A DNA stretch of 64,000 bases from Saprospiraceae bacterium (GCA_016708265.1 JADJGA010000004.1:124001-188000); one strand, 5' to 3'; counted from the stretch's first letter, positions 1 to 9,595 are shown. Translations and numbers: made by a program. The notes: generated by a model from the letters alone, not told the origin.

Positions 1-594
1 CATTGAAAATGGATCAAGTGAAATTACATTCTGAATATTACCAGCTCTGAATATTGCACTGTTCATCCTTACTCCGTCAACAGAATAGAGTAATCTGTTA
101 GTTGCAAAACCTCTTATCATAGGGCTTCCTCCAGCTTGCTGACTCTTCTGAATAAACACTCTTCCTGATGACCCAAGCATATCGGCTGAAGTCTGGATAT
201 TTGAGACATTAATATCCTTCAGGTTTAAATTAACAACCCTGGCAGGCACTGAACTCGATAACTGATTCAGTTTGTTTGCTGAGATAACTATTTCACTCAA
301 ACTAATTGATACAGGATTCATTGAGATATTAAAAGAACTAGCCTTCAAATCATCGAAACTCAGGTACATATCAGCATAGCCTGTATGTGAAATCATTATT
401 TTTGTACTTCCGGAAAAAACTGAGACGTCAGCCTGCCCTTTAGAATTTGTAATCAGGTAATCTGTTGTTAAATCACTCATTATATGAGCAAAAGGTAAAA
501 CTTGCTCTGTCTCACTATCAAATACTGTGACGATCTGAGCTTTGATCCCATAGTGAAACAGAAAAAGTAAATAAATTAGTACATACTTTTTCAT
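1..594 (-). CDS. TonB-dependent receptor, N-terminal part (runs off window)
   Basis: This is the first 198 codons of an outer-membrane TonB-dependent receptor whose barrel lies beyond the left edge. From an ATG at 594 it has a signal peptide of about 20 residues ending ...HYGIKAQ. A carboxypeptidase-regulatory-like beta domain follows at about residues 20-100 (NSKGQADVSVFSG, MISHTGYADMYLSF). The start of the plug domain comes next, with motifs INVSNIQTSADMLGSSG, GGSPMIRGFATNRLL and SVDGVRMNSAIFRAGN. MIRGF followed by a short gap and VDG is typical of the plug of this family. The substrate cannot be read from this part. The small gene at 640-1173 lies just upstream on the same strand and may share its transcript. 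The family call is firm. Confidence 0.85.
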   Translation of the reverse strand, partial: MKKYVLIYLLFLFHYGIKAQIVTVFDSETEQVLPFAHIMSDLTTDYLITNSKGQADVSVFSGSTKIMISHTGYADMYLSFDDLKASSFNISMNPVSISLSEIVISANKLNQLSSSVPARVVNLNLKDINVSNIQTSADMLGSSGRVFIQKSQQAGGSPMIRGFATNRLLYSVDGVRMNSAIFRAGNIQNVISLDPFSM

Positions 595-639
595 TATATT
601 TTGTTTTTGTTAATAAATAAAGTAAAGAATTACAGGATG

Positions 640-1173
640 TTATTCAGGGGGTGGAGTAGGGGGAATGATATAAAAAAGGTCTATCAACAAATTATATGAA
701 CCAAGTATATTCTTAACTTGTCCAATTCTAATACTCAATGCAGGAAAATCAACAGGCAGACTAAATATTCTGAGTACCTTGGAAGCAGAAGAGCTTATTG
801 ATCCTTTATTTGTTTTACCTGCAAATGAGGAAAGATAATCATAAAACTTTTGTTTATAAAAGGATTCTTTCAGGTCGCAATAGCAGCGGTAAAAAATACT
901 ATCTCCTTCGGTTTTTGTAGAAATTATATCATACATGACCCCATTATATTCAAATTCCTTTGGATCTTCCCACTTTAATATTGATTTGATTTCACTTATC
1001 CTGAATTTTAAAACTGTAATCGAATTATCTGACTTTTCCTTCTTTAAAATACTTTTTACCTCTGCTTTGATATTATATCCCTGAACTTTCAAAGAAAAAT
1101 AGTATATCACTGCAGGAACAGTAAAACCAATGAGTAAAAAGACCGAAAATATCCTGACTTTCAAAAAGTACAA
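640..1173 (-). CDS. small membrane-anchored protein upstream of TonB receptor
   Basis: This is a 177-residue protein with one N-terminal membrane segment (about residues 7-27, FSVFLLIGFTVPAVIYYFSL), a soluble domain and a proline-rich tail, PPTPPPE. I do not assign a function. The pattern FEYNGVMYD...GDSIFYRCYCDLKE resembles, from memory, small Bacteroidota proteins of the form 'E-x-x-x-GxMYD ... D-x-x-E' encoded beside metal-type TonB receptors. The TonB receptor that follows at 594-1 agrees with that. The start is a TTG at 1173. No ATG lies between it and the in-frame stop about 30 bases upstream, and a later start would remove the membrane segment. Confidence 0.6.
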   Translation of the reverse strand: MYFLKVRIFSVFLLIGFTVPAVIYYFSLKVQGYNIKAEVKSILKKEKSDNSITVLKFRISEIKSILKWEDPKEFEYNGVMYDIISTKTEGDSIFYRCYCDLKESFYKQKFYDYLSSFAGKTNKGSISSSASKVLRIFSLPVDFPALSIRIGQVKNILGSYNLLIDLFYIIPPTPPPE

Positions 1174-1565
1174 TATTTTATTTAATGCAAATTTATTAAA
1201 ATATCAATGATTTATTATACTATTTGTATTTAATTTTTCCAGTTTTAAGATAACCTGAAAAATTCATAAGAATATGCACTCAAAGAGCTGGTAAATTTCA
1301 AAATCTTGATATTCAAGGAGAAACTAAATATTATTTTGAAAAATACAGTTTCCCGGAATGAGAGAAAGAATATTTTGCAATTGTAATTGTTAAGGTAAAA
1401 CCATGAGATGAATATAGAATAAATCCCAATCGAACTTTAATTCATTATTATCTTAGGTTCAACCTGGATTATAGCTTGTTGGTCTAACAAACTGAAAATT
1501 TACATTTTAAGAAAAACTAAATACATCATTAAATGGTTATTACGATATATTAAAAAATTATATGC
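1174..1565. other. 392-bp AT-rich divergent intergenic region
   Basis: This lies between the divergent starts at 1173 (minus) and 1566 (plus). I find no open frame with coding character, no convincing hairpin and no clear TAnnTTTG promoter. Promoters for both neighbours are presumably here but cannot be pointed to. Confidence 0.4.
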
Positions 1566-3914
1566 ATGATTATTCGTATCAGATCAACAATTTTTCTTTT
1601 TCTCTCACTATTTTTTATTTCTGAGACATTTAGTCAGAAAAATATTACAATTTCAGGATATGTTGCTGATAAAGAGGAAGGTGAACACCTGATAGGAGCC
1701 AATGTTACTGACCTGGCAGATCAAAAGTATGCAGTATTTACAAACAATTATGGATTTTATTCACTAAACCTCCCAAAGGGATATCATAAATTAAAATATT
1801 CATACCTTGGATATCAACCTGAGGAAATAGTAATAGATCTTGCTAAGGATACTGTAATAAATATTGAACTGATAAGTGGTATTTTGCTTCAGAATGTAGT
1901 AATTGATGCAAAAAAACAGGAATCCAGAAACAATATTACAGGCTCTCAGGTAGGAACAGTTAAACTTGATGTTGGTAAAATAAAGTCATTGCCGGCACTA
2001 ATGGGCGAAGTTGATGTTCTGAAGTCAATACAATTGCTTCCGGGAGTTAAATCTTCAGGGGACGGGAATTCAGGCTTTTATGTAAGGGGTGGGGGATCGG
2101 ATCAGAATCTGGTATTGCTTGATGAAGCTGTTGTATACAATACCGGGCACATGCTTGGGTTTTTCTCAGTTTTCAATGCTGATGCCATTAAAGGAACAAC
2201 ACTAATAAAAGGTGGAATGCCGGCAAATTACGGTCAAAGACTTTCTTCTGTTGTTGATATTAAGATGAAGGAAGGCAGTGATAAACATTTCGGAGTTGAT
2301 GGTGGCATAGGATTGATTTCATCAAGATTGACAGTTGAAGGCCCTATTATAAAAAACAAAAGTTCTTTTATATTTTCGGGAAGACGAACATATGTTCTTG
2401 ACCTGGCCCAGCCATTTCTCAAAGGCAATAAATTCGAGGGAACCAATTATTATTTTTACGATCTGAATGTTAAATTCAATTATAAGTTCTCAGATAAGGA
2501 CAGAGTATTTTTCAGTGGATACTACGGTAGAGATATATTTACTTTAAATTTTGCAACCAGAGATTTTAAAGTTGAACTTCCATACGGTAATTCAATTGCT
2601 GCACTAAGGTGGAATCATGTGTTCAATAATAGAATATTTATGAATTCTTCTGTCATATATAATGATTATAAGTATGAACTTGGGGCAGGACAGGAAAAAT
2701 TCAGCTTCAGCAATTTCAGTGGTGTACATGACTGGAATATTAAAACCGATTTTGAATATTATCTGAATTTTTCTCACAAAATCAAATTTGGGCATAATTA
2801 TACTTATCATAAACTCAATCCAAACATTCTTAATATCAATGCTGAAGGTTATTCGCTGCAAAACGGAGGTGAACCCGTCTTTTCTCATGAAAATAGTCTT
2901 TACTTAATGGATGACTGGAATTTGAATAAATCCATTCTCTTAAGTGTGGGACTGAGAGGAACTTTGTATTCACAGATGGGAAATTATACTTCAAAAATTG
3001 ATAATAAAAAATATAAACCCGATGAATTGGTAAAAAATTATTTGACACTTGATCCACGTTTTAATTTTAGATGGACTCTAGATAAAAACACTTCACTTAA
3101 AGGAAGTTTGACATATACAAGTCAGTTTCTTCATCAGGTATCTAATTCTTCCGGTTCTTTTCCAAGTGATATTTGGGTTTCAAGTTCTGAATATGTTAAA
3201 CCTGCTTCAGGCATTCAATACAGTCTGGGGCTATTCAGGAATTTGTTTTCTGATAATTATGAGACATCATTTGAACTTTACTACAAGGATCTTAAAAATC
3301 AAATTGAATTCAGAGAGGATTATACCGGTGGTATTGAATCAGACCTTGAAAATAAATTTGTATTTGGTATAGGCAGAGCATACGGTCTGGAATTATTTGT
3401 AAAAAAGAATTCAGGTAAATTAACCGGGTGGATAGGCTACACATTTTCCAAAACAGAACGCAAATTTGAATTGATCAATAATAATTTATGGTTTAAAACC
3501 ACATATGATAAACCACATGATATTTCTGTTGTATTAAATTATTCAATCACAGAAAAATGGTCATTTAACTCCGTTTTTGTCTATGGAAGTGGGAGAAGAT
3601 ATACTCCTGTAACTGATCTGTATGTTCTGGACGGAAAAGTTAACCTTGAATACGGTACACGTAACTCAGCTACCTATAGTCCGTATCACAGGCTTGATAT
3701 TTCTGTTAGTTATGAACCCAAAACTATAAGAAAGTGGAAATCGAGCTGGAGTTTTGGAGTGTACAATGTTTACAATAGAAAAAATCCAACTTTTATATCA
3801 TATGATACTGATATCGGTACTGAATCTGGAAAGAATAGCATAACAGCATCCAAGATCACAATTTTTCCAATAATTCCTTCAATTACATATAATTTCAAAT
3901 GGCATGGCAAGTAA
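1566..3914 (+). CDS. TonB-dependent receptor with carboxypeptidase-like N-terminal domain
   Basis: This 782-residue outer-membrane receptor would take up a ligand using TonB energy. Residues 1-23 are a signal peptide (cleavage near ETFSQ). Residues about 25-110 form the carboxypeptidase-regulatory-like domain (ISGYVADKEEGEHLIGANV, YSYLGYQPEEI). The plug spans about 135-235 (LKSIQLLPGVKSSGDG, GFYVRGGGSDQNLVLLDEA, GGMPANYGQRLSSVVDI) and the rest is a beta-barrel. The length suits the family branch with a short loop set. Its stop overlaps the start of the next gene, a DUF4249 lipoprotein, by 11 bases, so the two are translationally coupled. This receptor/DUF4249 pairing is recurrent in Bacteroidota. 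The transported ligand is unknown. Confidence 0.93.
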   Translation: MIIRIRSTIFLFLSLFFISETFSQKNITISGYVADKEEGEHLIGANVTDLADQKYAVFTNNYGFYSLNLPKGYHKLKYSYLGYQPEEIVIDLAKDTVINIELISGILLQNVVIDAKKQESRNNITGSQVGTVKLDVGKIKSLPALMGEVDVLKSIQLLPGVKSSGDGNSGFYVRGGGSDQNLVLLDEAVVYNTGHMLGFFSVFNADAIKGTTLIKGGMPANYGQRLSSVVDIKMKEGSDKHFGVDGGIGLISSRLTVEGPIIKNKSSFIFSGRRTYVLDLAQPFLKGNKFEGTNYYFYDLNVKFNYKFSDKDRVFFSGYYGRDIFTLNFATRDFKVELPYGNSIAALRWNHVFNNRIFMNSSVIYNDYKYELGAGQEKFSFSNFSGVHDWNIKTDFEYYLNFSHKIKFGHNYTYHKLNPNILNINAEGYSLQNGGEPVFSHENSLYLMDDWNLNKSILLSVGLRGTLYSQMGNYTSKIDNKKYKPDELVKNYLTLDPRFNFRWTLDKNTSLKGSLTYTSQFLHQVSNSSGSFPSDIWVSSSEYVKPASGIQYSLGLFRNLFSDNYETSFELYYKDLKNQIEFREDYTGGIESDLENKFVFGIGRAYGLELFVKKNSGKLTGWIGYTFSKTERKFELINNNLWFKTTYDKPHDISVVLNYSITEKWSFNSVFVYGSGRRYTPVTDLYVLDGKVNLEYGTRNSATYSPYHRLDISVSYEPKTIRKWKSSWSFGVYNVYNRKNPTFISYDTDIGTESGKNSITASKITIFPIIPSITYNFKWHGK

Positions 3915-4875
3915 AAGCAATGAAATAAATATAATAAAAATCAAATCACGTGAATTGATATTTTTGTGCACATTTATCATTTCAATTCTAACATTTAGTT
4001 CGTGCGAAGAAGTTTTTATTCCTGAAGACGTAATACCTAAAGAAGAGTATGTCGTTGAAGGCCATATTGAACTGTCTGACCTGAATATGCCTGCATATTT
4101 AATTTTAAGCAAAAGTGTCTCATATTTTTCAAATTTTGATACCAGTACTTTTCAACAGTTATACATAGATGATGCTGAAGTATTTGTAAATGATGGAGAT
4201 AGTGATATAAAGCTTGAGTATGTATGCATTCAGGATCTTGATCAGTTAACACAGTTTAAATTACTAAGTGAGGTAGGAACAAAGATTTTCAGCAGCAATT
4301 TTTGTCTGTATATTGACAGAAATAATTTGCTGAAAAAGGAGGCAGGCAGGATTTACAAACTTAAAATAAGTCATGATAACAATACTATAACTTCCCAGAC
4401 CACTCTCACAAAAAGAGTGAACCTGGATTCTATCTATTTCAAGGATTCACCTGGAAAACCAAATGATACAATGACACTACTGTGGGGAAAAATCCCTGAC
4501 CCTGCAGGAGAAGCAAACTATTATCAATATGACATTAAGAAAAGGGCTTTAAGTCGTAAAACAGGCAGTACACTAAGAGATGATGCAATTTTCAATGGAA
4601 AAACCATTGATATGCCATTTCCGAATCCTCTGTCTTTTGATAATGAAAAATTCGATCCTGAAACTGCTAACCTGTATAAACGGGGTGATACATTGCTTTT
4701 TAAATGGTGTACTCTTGACAAAGAACACTATGAATTTTGGGAATCATTCCAGTTTTCGAACAATCAGGGACCCTTTTCATCGTATGTAAGATCAAAAGAT
4801 AATATAGATGGTGGAATTGGAATTTGGGGAGCATACAATTGTCAGGTTGAATTATTGATAATTCCAAAAAAGTAA
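3904..4875 (+). CDS. DUF4249-family lipoprotein, partner of TonB receptor
   Basis: This 323-residue protein probably serves as a lipid-anchored accessory of the receptor encoded immediately before it, with which it overlaps by 11 bases in another frame. A hydrophobic signal (residues about 18-33) ends in a lipobox, FSSC, with the lipidated Cys at residue 34. The body matches the DUF4249 pattern: a beta-rich start (EEYVVEGHIELSDLNMPAYLILSKS), DDAEVFVNDGD, then YKLKISHDNNTITSQTTLTK. The function of DUF4249 is not established. Location on the outer membrane or cell surface is inferred from the lipobox and the partner. Confidence 0.85.
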   Translation: MASKSNEINIIKIKSRELIFLCTFIISILTFSSCEEVFIPEDVIPKEEYVVEGHIELSDLNMPAYLILSKSVSYFSNFDTSTFQQLYIDDAEVFVNDGDSDIKLEYVCIQDLDQLTQFKLLSEVGTKIFSSNFCLYIDRNNLLKKEAGRIYKLKISHDNNTITSQTTLTKRVNLDSIYFKDSPGKPNDTMTLLWGKIPDPAGEANYYQYDIKKRALSRKTGSTLRDDAIFNGKTIDMPFPNPLSFDNEKFDPETANLYKRGDTLLFKWCTLDKEHYEFWESFQFSNNQGPFSSYVRSKDNIDGGIGIWGAYNCQVELLIIPKK

Positions 4876-5154
4876 GGCAAAAAACAATTAAGATAAAACC
4901 AATTGTCTTAAATAAATCCTTTAAATATATGCTGTATATCTAAATATTATATATTTAGATAATAATTATTTACAATATATTATTTGTTCATTTAAGCAAT
5001 AATTATATTTGTGAAAATTATATGCTGAAAATATGATTATTACGAAATTATTTATTTTGAGATCAAAACGAAAATAAATTTTGTTTATTTATATAAGATA
5101 TAAATTGATTTATGTATATTTACGCTTTTATATTCTAAATCTAAACTTTTTAAA

Positions 5155-6582
5155 TTGAGAATTAAAATAGGAATTGTTTGGTTCAGACATGATTTAAGAT
5201 TAAGGGATAATCAGGCTCTCACTGATGCTGCAGAACAATGTGATGTTGTGTTGCCGGTTTATGTCTTTGATGAAAGGCTATATAAAGAACAAACGCCAAA
5301 TGGCTTCAGACAGATAGGGGTTTACAGGGCTCAGTTAATTCTTGATTCAGTTTTAAACCTTAAAAAATCATTACAGGAAAAAAATATTGATCTGATCGTA
5401 AGAATAGGCAAGGCTGAAGAAATAATATATGAAATAGCTGATCAGGTAAAATCCTCCTGGGTCTTTTGCAACAGGGAAAGAGCTCCCGAAGAGGAATTCA
5501 TACAGGATAAACTCGAAAACAGATTGTGGCAAATAGGGCAGGAGTTAAGATTCTCAAGAGGCAAAATGCTGTATCACACCGGAGATCTGCCCTTTCCTGT
5601 AAGGCATACTCCTGATACATATGCTGCCTTTTACCGTGAGGTAGGTAAAATAGTACCGGTCAGAAAACCATTGCCAATTCCTGATAAAATGTTACCTTAT
5701 ATGGGTAGTGTTGAATCTGAATCAATACCGACATTGATTGACCTTGGATTTAAAAGCAATGAAATCCCGGGAGAAGGTTTCAGATTTAAAGGTGGAGAAA
5801 GTGAAGGCTTAAAAAAACTTGACGAATTTATTAAAAACAATTTTAAAGTAAGTTCAATAAAAACAAATAGAAGAAATAAAGATGAGGTTTTGATCACTCA
5901 TTTAAGTCCGTATATCAATGCAGGAGTTCTATCCCCGAAAACTTTATATGAAAGTATTAATCAATTCATGGGAAACAAATTCCACAGTAACAGAGCTTCT
6001 TGTATTATTCATGGTTTAATGAGAAGAGATTTTCTAAAATTGCTGGAAAAAAAATATAAAACAAAGATTTTTGATAAAGCTGGAATCAAAGGAAATGAGC
6101 AATATGACCTTAAACATGAAATGGACAAATTTTGGCTTTGGGCCAATGCTAAAACAGGAATTCCAATAGTAGATGCATTTATGCGTGAACTCAACAATAC
6201 CGGCTTTATTTCATATGAAGGCAGAAGGATTTTGTCACAGTTCCTGATTGAGGAACTCCAGGTTAACTGGCAGCTTGGTGCTGAATATTTTCAGTCAAAA
6301 TTGGTTGATTATAACCCATGCAGCAATTGGGGGAACTGGAATATAATGGCCGGAGTAGCCTATGACACCAAAGAAGACAGATACTGCAGTATCATAACAA
6401 AAGCCAGGAAATTAGATCCACATGGTGATTTTGTTAGAAAATGGATACCTGAACTAGCAGGCCTTAATGATAATATAATACACGAACCCGATAAAGCGAA
6501 TTCAGAGGATTTAAAAAATTCAAACATAGAATTGGGAAAAGATTACCCCTTGCCTGTGGTTGATACTGAAAAATGGGTATAG
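5155..6582 (+). CDS. cryptochrome/photolyase, DASH type
   Basis: This 475-residue flavoprotein belongs to the photolyase family and is expected to bind FAD and a folate antenna; Cry-DASH members repair UV dimers in single-stranded or looped DNA. The N-terminal alpha/beta domain opens with VWFRHDLRLRDNQAL (residues 8-22). The C-terminal FAD domain carries GYISYEGR-like NNTGFISYEGRR, NPCSNWGNWNIMAGV near residue 390 and DPHGDFVRKWIPEL. The segment LPFPVRHTPDTYAAFYREV favours DASH over class I CPD photolyase. The start is a TTG at 5155, placed just before the first beta-strand. It is preceded by about 280 bp of AT-rich non-coding sequence and appears to be a single-gene unit. Confidence 0.9.
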   Translation: MRIKIGIVWFRHDLRLRDNQALTDAAEQCDVVLPVYVFDERLYKEQTPNGFRQIGVYRAQLILDSVLNLKKSLQEKNIDLIVRIGKAEEIIYEIADQVKSSWVFCNRERAPEEEFIQDKLENRLWQIGQELRFSRGKMLYHTGDLPFPVRHTPDTYAAFYREVGKIVPVRKPLPIPDKMLPYMGSVESESIPTLIDLGFKSNEIPGEGFRFKGGESEGLKKLDEFIKNNFKVSSIKTNRRNKDEVLITHLSPYINAGVLSPKTLYESINQFMGNKFHSNRASCIIHGLMRRDFLKLLEKKYKTKIFDKAGIKGNEQYDLKHEMDKFWLWANAKTGIPIVDAFMRELNNTGFISYEGRRILSQFLIEELQVNWQLGAEYFQSKLVDYNPCSNWGNWNIMAGVAYDTKEDRYCSIITKARKLDPHGDFVRKWIPELAGLNDNIIHEPDKANSEDLKNSNIELGKDYPLPVVDTEKWV

Positions 6583-6612
6583 AATTATAAAAATTTAAAT
6601 ATAGCTTTTAAA

Positions 6613-6852
6613 TTATTCAAATATCATTGTATAGGTCTTCCTTATATACTTTTTCAGGTTTAACCAAAACAATGCAAAAAAGTAAAAAATCAAAGGAGAA
6701 CCAAGAGTTATGAATGTAGCATATATAAAATACAACCTTAACTTGCTGCTTTGAATCCCAAATTTCTCACCTATATAAGCAAACACCCCAAAAGTTGATT
6801 TTTCAACTTTCTCCTTAAAAAATGCATTTATCTTTTTTAAACTCATGTTCAT
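6613..6852 (-). CDS. PspC-domain small membrane protein
   Basis: This 79-residue protein resembles the PspC (phage-shock protein C) domain. It has a short N-terminal stretch, then GVFAYIGEKFGIQ, an RLYFIYA turn and one or two membrane segments (about residues 40-66, FIYATFITLGSPLIFYFFAL), ending in basic residues. PspC domains sit in the inner membrane and take part in envelope stress responses. Here the domain stands alone, without PspA or PspB. Its start overlaps the end of the upstream DUF6580 gene by 4 bases, so the two are co-translated. Two ATGs, at codons 1 and 3, are possible starts. Confidence 0.75.
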   Translation of the reverse strand: MNMSLKKINAFFKEKVEKSTFGVFAYIGEKFGIQSSKLRLYFIYATFITLGSPLIFYFFALFWLNLKKYIRKTYTMIFE

Positions 6853-7439
6853 TTACTTAAGGAAAAAACAGAAGATCTTATAAAATATCTTTTTATTATA
6901 AAATCATAAACTCCGAAAATCAAAAATCCAAAGAATAAGTCACTGATCAGGCTGGTTCTGAAAAAAGGCAATGCAGCAGCATAACTCATCAATAAGCCGT
7001 TAAAATCTCTTGGGTATAATTGAGTGGAATAGAGCCATGCAAAATTTGTTATCAGGAAAAATATTATACTGCTACCCAAACTTGTAAAGAGTAACTTCAA
7101 ATAACTGAATTTCTTTAAAAATCTTGAGGACAAAACAATTATAAGCACGTAACTAAGATAAACCCAAATCATATAATCCTCAAATAATATAAATCCAGTT
7201 CTTTCTGGAAAATACTCAGGATGAATGAAATTATTGAAAATTACATCAACAACAAATATTGCCACTAGTGTAATGAGAAAAAAATCTTTCTTTTTGCCAA
7301 ACATAAAACCTCCGAAAATAACCAGACCAGTTATAGCAGAATAGTTTTCCTGATGAGGAATTATTTTGCTTAGTGCAATCAGGAAAATATATAAACTTAT
7401 TATTAGTATTCCCTTCAAAGTATTGTAATTTTTAAACAT
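6849..7439 (-). CDS. DUF6580-family integral membrane protein
   Basis: This 196-residue protein has about five or six membrane segments and matches, from memory, the DUF6580 family. Supporting signs are an early NYSAITGLVIFGGFMFG motif, an internal acidic turn FVVDVIFNN, and a late SLISDLFFGFLIFGVYDF segment. These proteins look like small substrate-specific (S) membrane components, but no function is proven. The gene overlaps the following PspC gene by 4 bases. The first ATG, at 7439, fits the family's N-terminus. Confidence 0.7.
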   Translation of the reverse strand: MFKNYNTLKGILIISLYIFLIALSKIIPHQENYSAITGLVIFGGFMFGKKKDFFLITLVAIFVVDVIFNNFIHPEYFPERTGFILFEDYMIWVYLSYVLIIVLSSRFLKKFSYLKLLFTSLGSSIIFFLITNFAWLYSTQLYPRDFNGLLMSYAAALPFFRTSLISDLFFGFLIFGVYDFIIKRYFIRSSVFSLSK

Positions 7440-7653
7440 ATTAAATTAATTCATCATATTAAATAAACCAGAACATAACCTCAGTAACAAAAAACAAATA
7501 TATAAATGTTTAAGCAATTAAATAAAATTTTATTGCAAATTATAGCCTGCGACGAAAAAAAAATAGAATTAAATGCAATTATCTGTCCTTTTTACGTGAC
7601 TGATTCAGGTTCAACAAATCATTCACAGTAAATGGATTCATAATTATAGCTTT

Positions 7654-7981
7654 TTAATAAAGTCTAAATTTAACAAATACAGGAGATATTGATTTTACTT
7701 CTTCTGCTTGAAGAAGATAAAATTTTTCTGATAAATTTTTCTGAAACAGATATTATGTAATCCCGGTTCAAATCAAGCATACTTTCACCAAAACCAATAT
7801 TATCAGTCAATAATACCAGTTTTAGAGAATCTCTTTGGTCAGTAATCCAAATATTTGCTTTTTCAACATAACCTCCTTTGTTCTCTTCATTTATATAAAA
7901 TTTGACAGTTAACCTTTCCTGACTTTAAGAAAAAAAGTACAGAAATAAGAATCTAAGAATTCCGTATAATTCTAAATTCAT
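7654..7981 (-). pseudogene. decayed small secreted-protein gene
   Basis: This minus-strand frame starts with ATG at 7981 and gives a signal-like MNLELYGILRFLFLYFFS. It meets a TAA at 7925-7927 and continues in the same frame as QERLTVKFYINEENKGG, KANIWITDQRDSLKLV and NRDYIISVSEKFIRK. After one apparent extra A near 7718-7726 it continues in the next frame as FYLLQAEEVKSISPVFVKF up to a stop at 7654. Joined, this is a protein of about 108 residues with an N-terminal hydrophobic segment and a beta-rich body. I do not recognise the family. Amino-acid composition stays protein-like through both lesions. The lesions may be mutations or sequence errors. Confidence 0.5.
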
Positions 7982-8068
7982 TTATATTTCGTATTTTCTT
8001 GAGACGTAATAAAATTGTAAAGTATCTGTTTTTTCTACTTTCCTTAAAAAAATTAATTAAATAAAGTG

Positions 8069-8230
8069 TTACTACTCAGGTAATAGATCCGGAGGAGCTA
8101 AATATTGGTAAAATCGGATTAAATCCGATGTAAAAATGTCAACATGAGCTTGTTTTGGCATCATTTTTGCGCCCTGATGCAAAAATCATGACAAAACTAT
8201 ACATCATTTACGTTACTACCGGAGTAGTAA
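8069..8230. repeat. 162-bp nested inverted-repeat element (MITE-like or structured RNA)
   Basis: The ends are near-perfect inverted repeats: ttactactcagg (8069-8080) against ccggagtagtaa (8219-8230), with 11 of 12 bases pairing. Inside lie a perfect palindrome atcggatt-a-aatccgat (8113-8129) and a hairpin with 19-base arms, 8152-8170 and 8179-8197. The hairpin arms differ at two positions and enclose an 8-base loop. No coding frame covers it. I see no clear target-site duplication. It lies upstream of pgi and could be a miniature inverted-repeat element, a folded regulatory RNA or a leader. Confidence 0.6.
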
Positions 8231-8314
8231 AAAAGTTATCTAAAATCTAAATACTCTTTTTTATAACAATTCGTTTATTGATGTTGTTATAAATTCTAAT
8301 AAAATAATTAAAAT

Positions 8315-9595
8315 ATGGACAGGATTACAATAAACTCAAGTTATGCAAATAAATTTTTAGATTCAAATGTATTGGAATCAAATATTTCAAAATCAGAAAA
8401 GTCACTAATAGAAATTGAAACAGGATCGGGTAGGGGTAATGATTTCACCGGTTGGTTAAATACACCCTATTCTGATGAATATCTTGAAATCATAGATGTT
8501 GCAAAGAATTTCAGAGAAAGATTTGATACTATCATTATAGTAGGAATCGGTGGCTCATATCTGGGATCAAGAGCAATCATAAGCTCATTGACAGACACAT
8601 TTAAAAAGTCCCAACCTGAGATTATCTATGCCGGCAATAATCTTTGTGAACAATATCACTGTGAATTGCTGCAATATATTGATGATAAAAATTTTGCTGT
8701 TATTGTCATATCAAAATCAGGTACAACTACCGAACCAGCAATTGCATTTCGCCTATTGAAGGAAAAAATTGAAAAAAAATATGGAAAAGCAGATGCTGCT
8801 TCCAGAATAATAGCTATTACTGATAAATCAAAAGGTGCGTTGAAGAAGACTGCTGATTCAGAAGGTTATAAGACATTTGTAATTCCTGATGATGTTGGTG
8901 GCAGATTTTCAGTATTAACTCCGGTAGGTCTTCTGCCAATCGCTCTTGCAGGACTTGACATTTTTGAAATCCTGAAAGGAGCCCAGGAAATTGATAATCA
9001 CACTACATCTGCTATTCAGTATGACAGAAATATCGTACTGCAATATGCTTCAATACGCAGTGCCCTTTACCAGCAGGGAAAAAAAATTGAAATATTATTA
9101 TCCTACAATCCTAAAATGTATTTCCTCATAGAATGGTGGAAACAATTATATGGCGAAAGCGAAGGAAAAGAAGGGAAAGGCTTGTTTCCTGCCGGTTTGA
9201 TAAATACTACAGACCTACACTCAATGGGACAGTATGTTCAGGATGGTGAAAGGATACTGTTTGAAACTGTATTGTCATTCGAAAGGGGCTCGGCTGGAAT
9301 TGTGATTGAGAAAAATGAAGATAATCTGGATGGTTTGAATTATCTGGAAAACAAAACAATATTTGAGATTAACAAAAAGGCCGAAGAGGGTACTTTAATG
9401 GCACATTTGGATGGTAATGTACCAAATATTGTTATTTCAATACCGGAAAACAATGAATTTTATTTAGGTCAGTTGATTTTCTTTTTTGAAAAAGCATGCG
9501 CAGTCAGCGGATACAATTTATCAGTGAATCCTTTTGATCAGCCGGGAGTAGAAATGTACAAGTCTAATATGTTCAAATTATTGGGAAAACCATAG
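8315..9595 (+). CDS. pgi: glucose-6-phosphate isomerase
   Basis: This 426-residue cytoplasmic enzyme interconverts glucose-6-phosphate and fructose-6-phosphate in glycolysis and gluconeogenesis. Two SIS-type sugar-phosphate domains are visible. The phosphate-binding motifs are GIGGSYLGSRA (about residue 79), SKSGTTTEPA (about 132) and GGRFSVLTPVGLLP (about 195). The catalytic Glu region is GESEGKEGKG (about 280) and the C-terminal signature is FDQPGVEMYK with its catalytic Lys. The length matches the short bacterial/Gram-positive type of about 430-450 residues. The first ATG is used; the gene appears to stand alone. Confidence 0.97.
   Translation: MDRITINSSYANKFLDSNVLESNISKSEKSLIEIETGSGRGNDFTGWLNTPYSDEYLEIIDVAKNFRERFDTIIIVGIGGSYLGSRAIISSLTDTFKKSQPEIIYAGNNLCEQYHCELLQYIDDKNFAVIVISKSGTTTEPAIAFRLLKEKIEKKYGKADAASRIIAITDKSKGALKKTADSEGYKTFVIPDDVGGRFSVLTPVGLLPIALAGLDIFEILKGAQEIDNHTTSAIQYDRNIVLQYASIRSALYQQGKKIEILLSYNPKMYFLIEWWKQLYGESEGKEGKGLFPAGLINTTDLHSMGQYVQDGERILFETVLSFERGSAGIVIEKNEDNLDGLNYLENKTIFEINKKAEEGTLMAHLDGNVPNIVISIPENNEFYLGQLIFFFEKACAVSGYNLSVNPFDQPGVEMYKSNMFKLLGKP

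Noticed and set aside
8069..8230. Possible integron attC site
   Set aside because: The GTTACTAC end lacks the GTTRRRY core and there is no integrase or cassette array nearby.
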